NCBI GenBank assembly: GCA_023014365.1
Contig: JAEBUN010000009.1
Coordinates: forward strand, 1,302,001-1,366,000
Direction of reading: 5' to 3'
From: Lepiota brunneoincarnata
Taxonomy: Eukaryota; Basidiomycota; Agaricomycetes; Agaricales; Agaricaceae
Length of the DNA: 64,000 nt
In this document: positions 1 to 10,947 of the stretch, one piece after another
How the letters are laid out: each line of letters starts with the position of its first letter
Numbering within the stretch: position 1 is the first letter of the stretch
Position numbers and translations under genes: made by a program
The notes under the pieces: generated by a model
The model's database searches: none
Told to the model about the DNA's origin: nothing
What the model saw: only the letters and a program-made list of their open reading frames with translations

Positions 1-3000
1 AAACCGTCCCCGAAGAAACCTGGATAACCTGGAGGGGCATCGGGCCGTATTATCAGACATCGATGTCGACCAGTCCACTTCGGACGAACGACAACTCCAA
101 TTTCCGTCCCCCTGACACGACGAACCAAGTCCAGGGCTCTTATTTCCAGCAGGCCCTTGTCAGCCATTGATAAATCTTCCCACAAAGAAGACACGACATC
201 TCGAGAGAATGGGGTTGAAAGTATTTCTGGCGTTTTGGGTCGCAGAGGTCGTAGGTTGAGAGAGGATGCCGAAGGCCCTCCAGCGAAGAGGATGAAAGCG
301 ACTGTAAGTGTGGAGGAGCCAGAAGATCAAGTGAGTCATGTTCATGCTAAAGATAGAATAGCCATCTCATCTTGAGCGATAACAGCAGCCGTCGCCCTTG
401 CTACCTACTGTCGCGCCAATATCGGTAGCTCAACCGCCCAAACCGCCAGAAGTTGACTCTCCCGCGATATCTGAAGTCAATGGTACTGCGCCGACATTTA
501 AAATCAAGCGTATCAAGCTCCTCGTTAGAAGACCTCCGCCCTCCCTTTCGCATCACAAACAACGGCTTCCCTCTCCAAAATTCAACTCTTCCCTTAGCAA
601 ATTTTTGGTCTCTTACAAGTCGCTTGGAGGCGAGGATATCAGTGATGGAACAATTGCGAAACGGGCGCTAGAGGAGGCACGAATACGGGAGCGAGAGGCA
701 CAATTTCATCGACAAGGGCGTTTCATCCCAGGAACCGATGTACTCTTCGGCACGGAGCCGAATACAACACCTTATGATCCTCCAAAACGTACTACCCGAG
801 ATACTTGGGATGACATTGTAGAACTCATTTCGGTTGCACGGGGAAAAATTCCGAAAAAATCACTTGGGCAGCAGGTTGCGGCACAAATTGCTAGCAAGAT
901 ACAGGCTTATTGGGATAACCAAGAGGTCAAGAAGGATAAAGCCCGGGCTCAGGAGGACCGGAGACTCAGGGCGTTGGCTAAAGCTACTACGAAGATGGTT
1001 ATTGCCGAGTGGAAGAAAGCCGTGCATGTACGTGGAAGTGGTGCTTGTCACGTTTGGCAAAGGCTAACGTGCTTGATTACAGCATATTCGAGAGCAAGAG
1101 CGACTCAAGTTGGAGGCTGAAGAGCGTAGAAGGGGTCACGAACATCTTGACGCTATACTTGATCAATCTGGACAGCTGCTGGAAACGCAGCAGGGTGACC
1201 TCAGACGGGCACGGAGTCGCTCGAGCAGCATGGGTGTTAGCCTCGGCTGGAGTGATGATGAAGAAGACGTTGAAGAGGAAACGGAGGAAGAGTTGGTCGA
1301 GAATGGTGATGAAGGCGATGTCAGCGATGCAGTGAGTGAGCCTGCACAGGAGGAGGGCGTTGAGGCACTGTCGTTGAGAGAGAGTAAGGTACTGTTGGTT
1401 GATGGACCCTCCGAAGCTGACAACCGGGGGGGGATAGAACAAGGGGAGGAGGAGGAGGAGGAGGGAGAGAGGGAAGAAGAGGAAGAAGAAGAGCAGGAGG
1501 AGGAGGAACAGGAGGAGGAGGAACGAGAGGAGGAGGAAGAGGAAGAGGAGCAGGAGGAGGCAGAGGAGGAGCAGGAGGAGGAACAGGACCTGGACACCCA
1601 GAGTGCAGCTTTGCTTCTTGACCCTTCACGAAAACCAGCTACCAGCGGCTCCAGGACAACCTCGAAATTTGAGGAGGACGTGGAGGATATAGACTCAAAT
1701 GTCGCGCAAGATGCGGACAATGGAGATCAGGTCTTGGCGAGTCGCCCTCGTACCCAATCCCCTGCGCCATCGCTTTCCGCTCCTACCCCACTCCAATATT
1801 CCTCTCCTCGGGGCATTTCACAACAAATAGAAGAAGTCCCCATTACAGAAAGCGAAATCCCAGTCGATGGAGGGTGTGACAGAGGGTGGCCGGGGTGACA
1901 CAACATCAGGGCCTTTTACCAATGGAGCAAGATACAGCAGGGGGCGGCCCTGAAAGTAGGTCTGCAGGAGAGGAGGATATTCAGCAAGAGGAGATTAGTG
2001 TGGATGAAAAGGCGATGGCTGAAGGTGAGGAACAGGAGAGGGAGGGAGGGGAGACTGGCGTATCAGAGCCCCAGTTACCAGAATACTTGCGACCGTTCGC
2101 TGTTGCGCGCGTGGAATGGAACCCAGAAGAGAAAGTAAAATCCCCCTTGCTTTTGCGCGGTGTTCTGCGTCCATACCAGCAATCCGGCTTGGAGTGGCTA
2201 GCAAGTTTACATTTAAATAACCTAAATGGTATTCTGGCCGATGAGATGGGTTTGGGGTATGTTTTCTTAACAGGTACTGGACCAGAATGTTCATGCTCGC
2301 GTACAGGAAAACCATTCAGACAATTTCTTTGTTGGCTCACCTTGCATGTGATCGGGGAATATGGGGACCCCATCTCATTGTAAGCATCCTGTTTCATGAA
2401 GATGCACTCAATTCTGATCCCCCGTGATCACAGATTGTCCCGACTAGTGTACTGCTTAACTGGGAGATGGAGTTTAAGAAGTTCTTGCCGGGATTCAAAG
2501 TGTTAAGTTATCATGGCACAACGAAGAGAAGGAAGGAACTCCGGCAAGGCTGGAATGATAGATATCACTTCAACGTCTGCATCACTTCTTACACCCTCGC
2601 AAGCCGGGACGCGCACATCTTCAAGCGCAAGCCTTGGTACTATATGGTCCTAGACGAAGCGCATATGATCAAGAACTTCAAGTCGCAACGGTGGAATATA
2701 CTCCTCATGTTTCGGTCTTTTCGACGCTTGTTGCTTACAGGTACACCACTTCAGAATAATCTCACGGAGTTATGGGCGCTGTTGCAATTTTTGATGTCCG
2801 GCTCTAATTTTGCGAATTTGAAGGAATTTGGAGAATGGTTCTCAAGTGAGTTACGGTTTGGTCGAATTCAAGCGGTGCTAATTGCGTCTCAGATCCGTTG
2901 GAAAAAGCTATTGAAATGGGGAATGTCCTTGATGATGAAACCATGCAGCGCGTCAGCAAGCTGCACATGGTCCTGCGGCCCTACCTCCTTCGTCGACTCA

Positions 3001-4882
3001 AACGTGACGTGGAGAAAGAACTACCAAGCAAATTTGAACACTTGGTTCTGTGTTCCCTGTCGAAACGCCAGCGGTTTCTTTATGACGAGTTCATGTCTCG
3101 TGCCCAGACGCGGGATGATCTGCAGTCAGGAATCTATCAGAAGATCGCGAATATTCTGATGCAACTGCGAAAAGTCTGCAATCATCCCGATCTTTTCGAG
3201 GTCCGCCCCATAGTCACATCCTTCGCAATACCGCGGTCAGCAATTGCAGACTTTGAAATCAAAGAACTGATAATTCGGAAGCGATGGCTCGAGGAGGAGG
3301 ATGAGAAGGTCAACCAGGACTTTCTTGGATATAGGTTCGTCGGTCGGCAGGACGAGTCCCTCCTGACCGCAGTAGAAACCCGGCGTCTGTCCGCGACCTC
3401 TCAACTTCCACATATCCACGATCTCCCAGGGGAACCTCCCCCAAAGGATACAAGGACTATTGCAGGTTATCGCCGATATAAAACCTATATGCGGCTGGCG
3501 GACACAACTTCCCGATGGAGGTACTTTGCCTACCTCAACCAGATCAGGTGCTCCCGAGAACCCGTTTACTCTTCGGAAGTATTGTCAACAGTTGGGCAAA
3601 TGTATAGCCCCCTTCTGCCATTTTCAGCGCTGGACCCAAGACATGACTTCATGGATGTAGCGCAACCGGTCCACAAGGCAGTGCTCTCATATACGGAGCG
3701 AGCGGAGTCGATGGTTAACGAAATCAAGAAGTTTGCTTTCGTGACGCCACCTGTAGTTGCTCTAGATTTACCTCGCCTCGCATTAAAGGGTGCTGAGGAC
3801 CAGGTTGCCCTGCAACCTCTCGCATTCGACCAAATCCTACACCCCGCCAGCGTCAAGCTTCAGATCGCTTTCCCGGACCCTTCGCTCCTCCAGTATGACT
3901 GTGGTAAGCTCCAGGAGTTGAAGAGGCTGTTGCAGGAGAAGAAGGCTGGAGGTCATCGCGTGTTAATTTTCACCCAGATGACACGTATTTTGGATATCCT
4001 GGAAATTTTCTTGAACCTGCATGGGTATTTGTATCTGCGACTGGACGGAGCGACCAAAATTGAGGATCGGCAGTATGTCACGGAGAGGTTTAACGTGGAC
4101 GCCAGAATATTCTGTTTCATTGCTTCCTCGCGTTCTGGTGGTGTTGGCATCAAGTAAGTTGTCTGAGCAACTACCAAGGCTATACGTAGTTAATGTCAAC
4201 ATACTTCCAGCCTTACCGGAGCTGATACTGTTGTATTTTACGACAGCGACTTCAACCCACAGATGGACAAGCAATGTGAAGACCGGTACGTACCTTGTCT
4301 ATTCTGTTAAATCTCCTTAAACTGATGACATTCTACAGCGCACACCGTATTGGCCAGATCCGTGATGTCCATATTTATCGTTTCGTCTCGCAACACACTG
4401 TCGAGGAGGCCATGCTCCGAAAAGCCAATCAAAAGCGTTCGTTGGATGATATCGTCATACAGAAAGGCGAATTTGACTGGAGGACGATCTTTGATAACGA
4501 GCATAATTGTGGTGTAAATGAGGGGGCAGTGGCAGCGCTCACGAGGGCGTTGGGTGACTTTGAGGATGTTGAGGATGCTCGTGCGGCTGCTGTCGCTGCG
4601 AGAGAGGAATTCGTCATGGAGGGCGCCGATAACGCTGACTTTGGTCTTGAGACTGGTGAGGTTGCTGCTGTGGGTGATCGGAGTCGGTCGAGGACAGTCG
4701 GGGGCGAGAGTGTTGCTGGAGAAGATGGTCATGCTGGGGCCGATGTCCAACTGCCAGAGGCAGATACTCCCGAGATTGGTGATGATGAAGAGCAGGAAGA
4801 GGAAGAGGGTGGTACGGTCGTTGATTATATGCTCACATTTGTGCAACGCGAGTATGATTTCTTCAAGGATTGGCGCTTGTAG
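1..4882 (+). CDS. SWR1: SWR1-type Snf2 ATPase of the SWR1 chromatin-remodelling complex (5' end partial or unresolved)
   Basis: Catalytic subunit that exchanges H2A for H2A.Z in nucleosomes. The order is a basic N-terminus, an HSA domain (about 800-1110), an acidic Glu-rich linker (1230-1600), then the two RecA lobes. Visible motifs are [15 protein letters not shown] split by an intron, the DEAH box in [32 protein letters not shown], and the C-terminal lobe ending in [18 protein letters not shown]. The wording matches SWR1/SRCAP better than INO80. Introns read at 331-385, 1028-1082, 2257-2306, 2380-2433, 2846-2892, 4154-4210 and 4286-4338. No convincing first ATG is seen: the frame is open without ATG from 28 to 330, so exon 1 probably lies upstream or is short. 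The frame also changes between about 1860 and 1960 without a clean splice pair. Stop at 4880-4882. Confidence 0.93.
1430..1600 (+). repeat. Purine-rich Glu-codon low-complexity tract
   Basis: About 170 bp of almost pure GAG/GAA/CAG codons encode a poly-Glu/Gln stretch in the acidic linker of SWR1. Acidic linkers between HSA and ATPase domains are usual in SWR1 and probably contact histones. The tract is simple sequence and prone to length change. Confidence 0.85.
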
Positions 4883-5214
4883 ATGTTATTCTATCTTGAA
4901 TTTGATACTGTGATAATCTCACTAACTATATGTATTATACTTCGTTTAATAGCGTATGCCATTGGTGCGATTACAGCGTCTAGAAAAGTCTACTGATGTA
5001 TAAATCCAGTACAAGAAATATTGTAGAGCGAGGCTATAATGATAATCAATCGGGCTTCCAAGAGCCGTCAGCTGATGATCGGAAGTAGTGGATACGAAAC
5101 GAATATCAACATCGCAAAAAGGGCGTGTAGAACGTGAGGCGAAACACGACAAGAACGTGCCCATGTACTGTATGATCAAACAGGGGTAGAGAGAAGCGAA
5201 TGCCAGATAACTGA
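4883..5214. other. Convergent intergenic region
   Basis: This 332-bp stretch lies between the 3' ends of SWR1 and the minus-strand gene ending at 5215. It is AT-richer than its neighbours and should hold both polyadenylation regions. I see no gene in it. Confidence 0.6.
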
Positions 5215-6590
5215 TCACCTGGCACATGAGCCAACAACCCCGTCCGGCGAAGGCATGGTACTAAGCGTTCGAGACAGGGCTTGCAATTTCTGCACGTAGG
5301 GCTGGAAAAGGTCGTGAAATTCAGTAGCTGTCTTTGGCGTAGCCGAAGCATCCGGCCCAGTTTCTGAGGTCAGCCGAGGGGTCGAGGTTGAATTCCCGAT
5401 GCAAGCATCAGCAATGCCCTGAAGAATAGCGTGTTTGAGCAACCGAACGCGATATTCTGGCACTGCGAGGACTAGCGATGGTTTGGATTTAAGCTTTGGT
5501 GTCCAGGGCGGAGATAGCTATAATGGAAGGGCAAACATGCGGGTCAGTTTCTAAGAGCCGACAGGCAAAACCAGGAAAAAGAAGCTAGTGGGCAAGGGAA
5601 AAGCGGGTAGTCATCGTTCACTCACTTCGTACCGAGGATATTCATCGACTATAGGAGCGGACTCGGGTACCGGTCTGTGTGAGTATGCTGGGCGTTCATT
5701 TTGTTGGTTTTGCGATGTAGCAGAAGAGTGTGATACATGAGTGTTTACAGGGTCGCTCGCGGGAACCCCCCTGTGGTGCAAATGCTGATCTGCAGGTAAA
5801 CATGAGGCGGGCTCTGGTGTTGAGGAATCGGGTGGTGTTGGTAAGCGCTGGGAATGGGAGCCGGAGTAAGGGGGATTAGTTTGAGGATGGGGGGTTGTTG
5901 AGGATGCGGATCCTTGAGTATCGGGAGGGAAATGCAACGGAAGGATAACTTGGAGAACGTATTGAAGGACTGGGGGGGTAACCTTGAAGAGTGAGGCCCA
6001 GATGCTGAAGACCTCGGGTCCTGGGTCCGGCGTTGCTTGTACCAGAGTGTACAAAGTGCGGAGGGTCTCTTCCGTGAATGGTGTTACAGCTACAGGAAGA
6101 CCCAGGTTGATTAGTCGAAAGAAAAACGGCAGTCGTATGACATGAGAATGACTCACGGCTGATGGGTGTTTGAGGCGAGGAAAGCCCTCCTCGCTGTTGC
6201 GAAAGGCTGGATTTTGAGGCGTCGCGATTTGAACCAATTCATGATGGACCGAAGGCCGACACCGTCGTCTCCTTGGGCTTGCTTTTGCTTTGTGAGCCTT
6301 TATGTTCTCCGGCAACAGAGAGCATATACTGACCTGTACTTGCTCTAGTAGCGATCTCTGTGTTATAGGAGTGGGCTGCACGTCATCCGGATGTTGTCTG
6401 GCGTACTCTAAAAACCGTTGTCAGACCGTAGCGCTCGGGGTTGGGTTTTTTGTTTTCAACCTTCAAGGATGGCTACTCCTGCCTTTTTGAGTCTTTTCCT
6501 TGTCCCCTTTCCAGCATTTACGGGTGCAGATGAGGCTTGTGCACGTTGAGCGGGGGTTTTTGCTTCACTAGGTGGTTTCCGGCTGTCCAT
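5215..6590 (-). CDS. Unrecognised protein with basic helix and proline-rich C-terminal half
   Basis: I do not recognise the family. The start is ATG at 6590 (MDSRKPPSEAKTPAQ...), with exons about 6590-6477, 6405-6334, 6287-6157, 6089-5626 and 5517-5215. After a Lys/Arg-rich start comes a helical segment containing the motif IMNWFKSRRLK, which faintly recalls a homeodomain recognition helix but without other support. A hydrophobic helical block (TPFTEETLRTLYTLVQ) follows, then a Pro/Ser/Thr-rich stretch, and finally a conserved-looking end (PEYRVRLLKHAILQGIADA). Exon 3 ends in phase 2 (donor 6156) while the hydrophobic block needs phase 1 at acceptor 6090, so one base appears extra or a splice site is misread. 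It lies tail-to-tail with SWR1 and head-to-head with the carrier gene. Confidence 0.65.
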
Positions 6591-7057
6591 GAAGTAGGGG
6601 AGCGAGACAAAGTAGATTTTTGATTAGATGTTACGTCTTTGTTGATTACTCCATTTGCTCCTTACAGCAGGTGGTCAAAGCCCTCAAACAATGGCTATCA
6701 CTATGTCTTACTTGTGACTACCCATGCCAAGGAGGCGCACAAGGAGATATGCGGCAAAAGAGTCGAGCAGAGAATGTCACCGGACATTCCAATCATTGAC
6801 CGTGTCGACTGATAGATAGAGGTCAACCAGCAGCCGCCTGGTGGAGTGGACAAAGAGCGGACATCCGCACACGCTAAAATACTGGCTGGCTTGATCCCAC
6901 AGCTATCCGCTCTAGTAGGACTGCTATTCACATGTTAAATCCGCCCAGAAGCGCGTTACATTCCTCAAGTCTCTTTTATAGCCCTCCGCCCGTCGTCATC
7001 TGAATGTCCTTCTGACCGCACTCCACTTGGCCTCGACGTCGTCTGCAGCTCTCAGCC
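6591..7057. other. Divergent intergenic region (putative shared promoter)
   Basis: These 467 bp separate the start codons of the minus-strand unknown gene and the plus-strand mitochondrial carrier, so both promoters must lie here. Short open frames on the minus strand (6701-6931, 6976-7203) have no recognisable similarity. I see no clear TATA box. Confidence 0.5.
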
Positions 7058-8258
7058 ATGTCCCGGAACACGACCAAGAAGCCCGTCGGGTTCGCTACCC
7101 ATATCACCGCTGGTGGGATCGCTGGTGCTTGCGAGGCCGTAAGCTCTCTTGTCTGTCGCCCTCGTCGCGGTGTGTGGTGCTGACTATAGGACATAGCTCG
7201 CATGCCAGCCGCTCGATACCATCAAAGTCCGGATGCAGCTTTCAAAGTCTGGACGAACCCCCGGAGTAAGTCCATGCAAATTATCATTATTACTCGTGTG
7301 CGCGCTGACGGGGGGCCACGCAGACGAAAGCCACGAGGGTTTATAGCCACCGGTATCAACATCGTCAGTCGCGAGACTCCTCTCGCCCTATACAAGGGTC
7401 TCGGTGCCGTTTTATCTGGCATCGTCCCTAAGATGGCGATTCGTTTTGCCAGTTTCGAGACGTACAAGGATTTTCTGGCTGACAAATCGACGGGAAAGAC
7501 CAGTGTAGGGAACATATTCCTCGGTTAGTTCAATACATATATTCATCGCCTTCGTCGCATAACTCACTCTCAAACTTATAGCCGGTCTGGGTGCCGGTAC
7601 GACCGAGGGCGTCCTCGTCGTCACCCCCATGGAGGTCGTGAAAATTCGGCTACAGGCTCAACAACACTCTCTGGCTGATCCGCTCGAGGCTCCGAGATAC
7701 CGTAATGCAGGACATGCCGTGTATACCATCATTCGCGAAGAGGGTGTTGCGACCCTCTATCGTGGTGTCTCCCTGACTGCCCTTCGACAGGCGACCAACC
7801 AGGGTGCCAACTTTACTGCATACCAGGAGATCAAGAAATTGGCGCACCGAATGCAGCCTGACCTCAAAGACCTTCCGTCATACCAGCACATGATTATCGG
7901 TCTTATTTCAGGTGCTATGGGTCCTTTCTCAAACGCCCCTATTGATACCATCAAAACCCGTGGGTTTGATTTTTCCTTTTCGTCCCTGAACATACCTGAT
8001 CACTCTCTTTTGTAATTGTGTAGGTCTGCAAAAGGCAACTGCCGTCCCCGGCCAATCCGCCTTCCAGCGCATAATGGCTATCGCCTCGGACTATGTGGAA
8101 ACAGGAAGGCGTCCGCTCGTTCTACAAAGGTATTACTCCTCGTGTGCTTCGCGTGGCTCCAGGGCAAGGCTATCGTCTTTGCGGTCTACGAGCGGGTTAG
8201 TAACGTGTTTGAGAGGATGCGGCCAACGATTCGGGAGGATGACGGTTATTCTGAGTAA
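7058..8258 (+). CDS. SFC1: Mitochondrial succinate/fumarate carrier (SFC1/ACR1 family), last exon frame-broken
   Basis: Inner-membrane carrier of the SLC25 family that exchanges cytosolic succinate for matrix fumarate, needed for growth on C2 compounds and ethanol. Three carrier repeats are visible with signatures CQPLDTIKVRMQ, TPMEVVKIRLQAQ and APIDTIKTRLQ, and the family-typical ALYRGVSLTALRQATNQGANF. Introns are 7139-7196, 7266-7330, 7524-7581 and 7960-8023, all phase-consistent with conserved protein. In the last exon two single bases are extra: around 8091 (GA-C-T ATG TGG) and around 8166 (GGG CA-A-GGC). With them removed the exon reads MWKQEGVRSFYKGITPRVLR then AIVFAVYERV to the stop at 8256-8258. 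As written, the third repeat is disrupted, through sequencing error or recent damage. Confidence 0.93.
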
Positions 8259-8565
8259 ACGTGCCGGGCCGGTGACTTTTAGACAACGACACACACATGT
8301 GATTTATCCTATGTATCCATTACAGCTGGCGTTTCTTGACATTATCCTAGCATACAAAGTACCCTGGCATTGTTCTTTAGTACTTTTATTCCCTCCACTT
8401 TAATGTGCTTGACGTCTGAATATGCATTTTTGAATATTTCGGATCCAACAAATATCATAAGCTGCACACCCGTCAACCCATGAGAAAACTATCCTTCTCA
8501 CACTCTCCCAATCTCCCAACAGCAGTCGCCCTGCGGATTCTACGAGTTTTTTTTGCTCCATTATA
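8259..8565. other. Intergenic region between SFC1 and FSH copy 1
   Basis: This 307-bp region must hold the SFC1 3' UTR and the promoter of the first FSH gene. I see no gene in it. Confidence 0.5.
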
Positions 8566-9903
8566 ATGGCTACAAACCGAACCGTCCTCATGTTGCATGG
8601 GTGAGCAATTATAAACAGACTCGAAGGGTTGCTCGAGCGATCACCGTTTCAGGTATTCCCAGAACGCTAACCTCTTCAGCATGAGAGTAAGCCAAGTTTC
8701 CAAAGTCAATGTCTAGCGTGGTGACGATTATGAAACGAAGCTGGATGCTTTGAGGAAAGAAGCTCCAGACGTTGAATTAGGTGTGCTAGTCCATCCCATG
8801 CATATGCACCGCAGCTTATTAACACCTGTGGGGGGACCAAGTATTCCTCGACGCGCCGTTCATTCTCCAGCCTGGTGACCTAATCGGATCCCAAGCCAAC
8901 GATCCCGCACCCAATCCTGAGGCTCAGTCCAACGAAAAACAAGAACGGGATCCCACTCTTACACCGCGTGCGTGGTTGAAGTGGGACTCGGAACGGAAGG
9001 AATATCCAGGAGTGGCGGAATCGATTGCTGTTATTCGGGACGTGTTAAAAGAGCGGAGGTTCGATGTGAGTTTGTCTTTCTGGACTTTACTACTACTGAC
9101 CGATGATACTGATGCATGGGTTGAGGGCGTTTTTGGGTTTAGGTGAGTGTCATATACCAGGATAAGAATTGAGCGCTTCGCTGATAGGGGCTTTCAGCCA
9201 AGGTGCAGCGTTTGCTGCGATCATTTCTGCATTGCTTGAGAAACCGTATTCGTATCCGCCCTTTTGGTCGACGGGAAGCCACCGCATCCGCCGTTGTAGG
9301 TCCCAACTTGTTCTGCTCCCTTACCAAATCTAATCGACTTGATGCGCAGCAAATTCTGTATAGCAGTTTCAGGGTTCCAACTCCCCAACCACATCTGTGA
9401 CTCCATTTTTGCCTCCTCGTATTCAACGCCTACACTCCATATTTTCGGGAAGAAGGATATGGTAATACTTGAGAAAAGCTCACGGAAGTTAACGAAGGTT
9501 TCAAGCAACAAATCAAATAGTAGAACATGAGGGAGGTGTGTTTGTCATATGTTTCTTCATTCTCATCACTGAAGCTGCAATCACAAAGGTCACATTGTCC
9601 CATTAGACAAAGATTGGCTGAAAGTTACTGGTTGGGTTTATGAGGAACCCATTTGGTGAGATTGTTTTGCCTGGCCCGCTTTCAGTGTTGGTGCCACCAC
9701 CCTCTGGAACTGCCACCAGTTCCTATCAGCAGACCCGGTCCATCTGTGTTGCTTATGAAGCTGTGATGAATTCAAGCTTAGATTCAACAACCTCCACCTC
9801 ATCCCCTGCCGCTGCTTCAACACCAGGGGCTGCGTTCATCAGTCTCGTCACCGGCGAAGGTTTTCCCAGACTCTGTTCCGATAAGAAAGATGGCCATGAT
9901 TAG
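8566..9903 (+). CDS. FSH-type serine hydrolase, tandem copy 1, with three frame breaks
   Basis: Alpha/beta-hydrolase of the FSH1/OVCA2 family, whose substrates are mostly unknown; Ser-Asp-His are expected as the triad. Exons read 8566-8600 (RTVLMLHG), 8653-8686, 8741-8780, 8842-9065, 9126-9142, then after acceptor ~9198. The nucleophile lies in GFSQGAA across an intron, the Asp in GKKD and the His in EGGHIVP. Compared with copy 2, one T is missing in a T-run near 9265, an A is extra near 9512 and a G is extra near 9638. The C-terminal tail after about 9700 (SGTATSS...) reads antisense through the PUS3 relic and does not resemble the other copies. It could be a young pseudogene or an assembly artefact. 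Confidence 0.8.
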
Positions 9904-10780
9904 TCGAACCTGATGATAAAAGAATGCGCCCCCGGCGAGATTGAACATACATCTCTTCCCGTTCCCCACTTGAACCCACAATGTCTGAGTCGACGGGTCC
10001 GGCATCGATTCGTGTAATGATCCTGCTGAACATTGTGATATGCTTTTAAGCGTAGACTTTACACATGCTTCGGATATCGTGCTCACCAACGAGTCTTGCT
10101 GCGGCCCCACGCACGGCGGATATATCAAGGGAGCGGACAGAGAAAATGAACTTGCAGCGTCGATACTTATTGGCATGAAAGTCGCGTTGAAAAGGCCGGC
10201 GCGACGAGAGCCCAGGCCAGAATTCGGAGTGTCGATGAAGGGAGGGGGTTTGAGGATGACGATGTAATTTAACTCGTTCTTGGAATTCGAGCTTGTGGCA
10301 GAACTCAAGGTAGCTTATTTGACGACTTTGGTGCAGGTGTCGAAGGTGTGTCGGGAAATCCAGCGATTCGATATCTTCTTCCCCGAGTCCAAGGAGATCA
10401 GAATCCTCCGAGACATCCATGGGCAGCTTAGTCAATATCTTTAGCCTCTTTTGATTTTTGATTCTTCCACTTTTGCCTTCTCCTTTTCTTCTCCTCATGT
10501 TTCACTTCCAGTCGCGCTTTGGTCATCACGTCGAACAATACACCCCCCGTCATCGGTAGTTGTGTTACGCCAGCCTGCCGTATTCTCAGCCAGAGTAACA
10601 AATTCTGAGCCTGATCTTCCATTTTGGGTGCTTCAGCAAAGTTGAAGTCTTTAGTTCTTGGCGGGGCTTGGCGGTCGTCAGTGAAGATGCTGGGGGGCAG
10701 TAATAGATCTTGGACCCTCAAGCGCAATAAGCTTCCTGATGAGCTCTCGCGAGACCTGCCGCACGAGGGTTGGTAGTCAT
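9753..10780 (-). pseudogene. Decayed tRNA pseudouridine synthase (PUS3/DEG1, TruA family)
   Basis: Relic of the enzyme that makes pseudouridine at positions 38/39 of the tRNA anticodon stem. Pieces in family order but in different minus-strand frames are: start MTTNPRAAGLARELIRKLI (ATG at 10780), KWKIRLRICYSG-x-EYG, VLFDVMTKARL, NELNYIVILK, LRILAWA, AAARLVGEHDIRSMCKV, ITMFSRIITRI, NLAGGAFFYHQVRLIMAIF and APGVEAAAGDEVEVVESK. The Trp of YSGWEY is a TGA stop and a TAA interrupts the stretch just before ITMFSR; at least three frame changes separate the pieces. The segment with the catalytic Asp (usually RTD) is not recognisable. It lies antisense between FSH copies 1 and 2. No intact copy is in the window. 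Confidence 0.82.
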
Positions 10781-10947
10781 GATTGTCCGAGAAAGTGTGA
10801 TACATTTTATATTGAGCGGAGAGAGATCAGGTCAGTTTCGTATGGCCCTGAGTGGTAATTTTGACTCACGCCCCTGGCATTTGATTCGTGGTGATGGGAC
10901 ACACTGTGTCACAGTAATCGCTCCGCGAGTTTCTCCGCCTCACTGTA

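Noticed and set aside
6157..6287. Homeodomain or mating-type HD gene
   Set aside because: Only the WFKSRR fragment resembles a homeodomain; no other helices match and there is no partner HD gene or MIP gene nearby.
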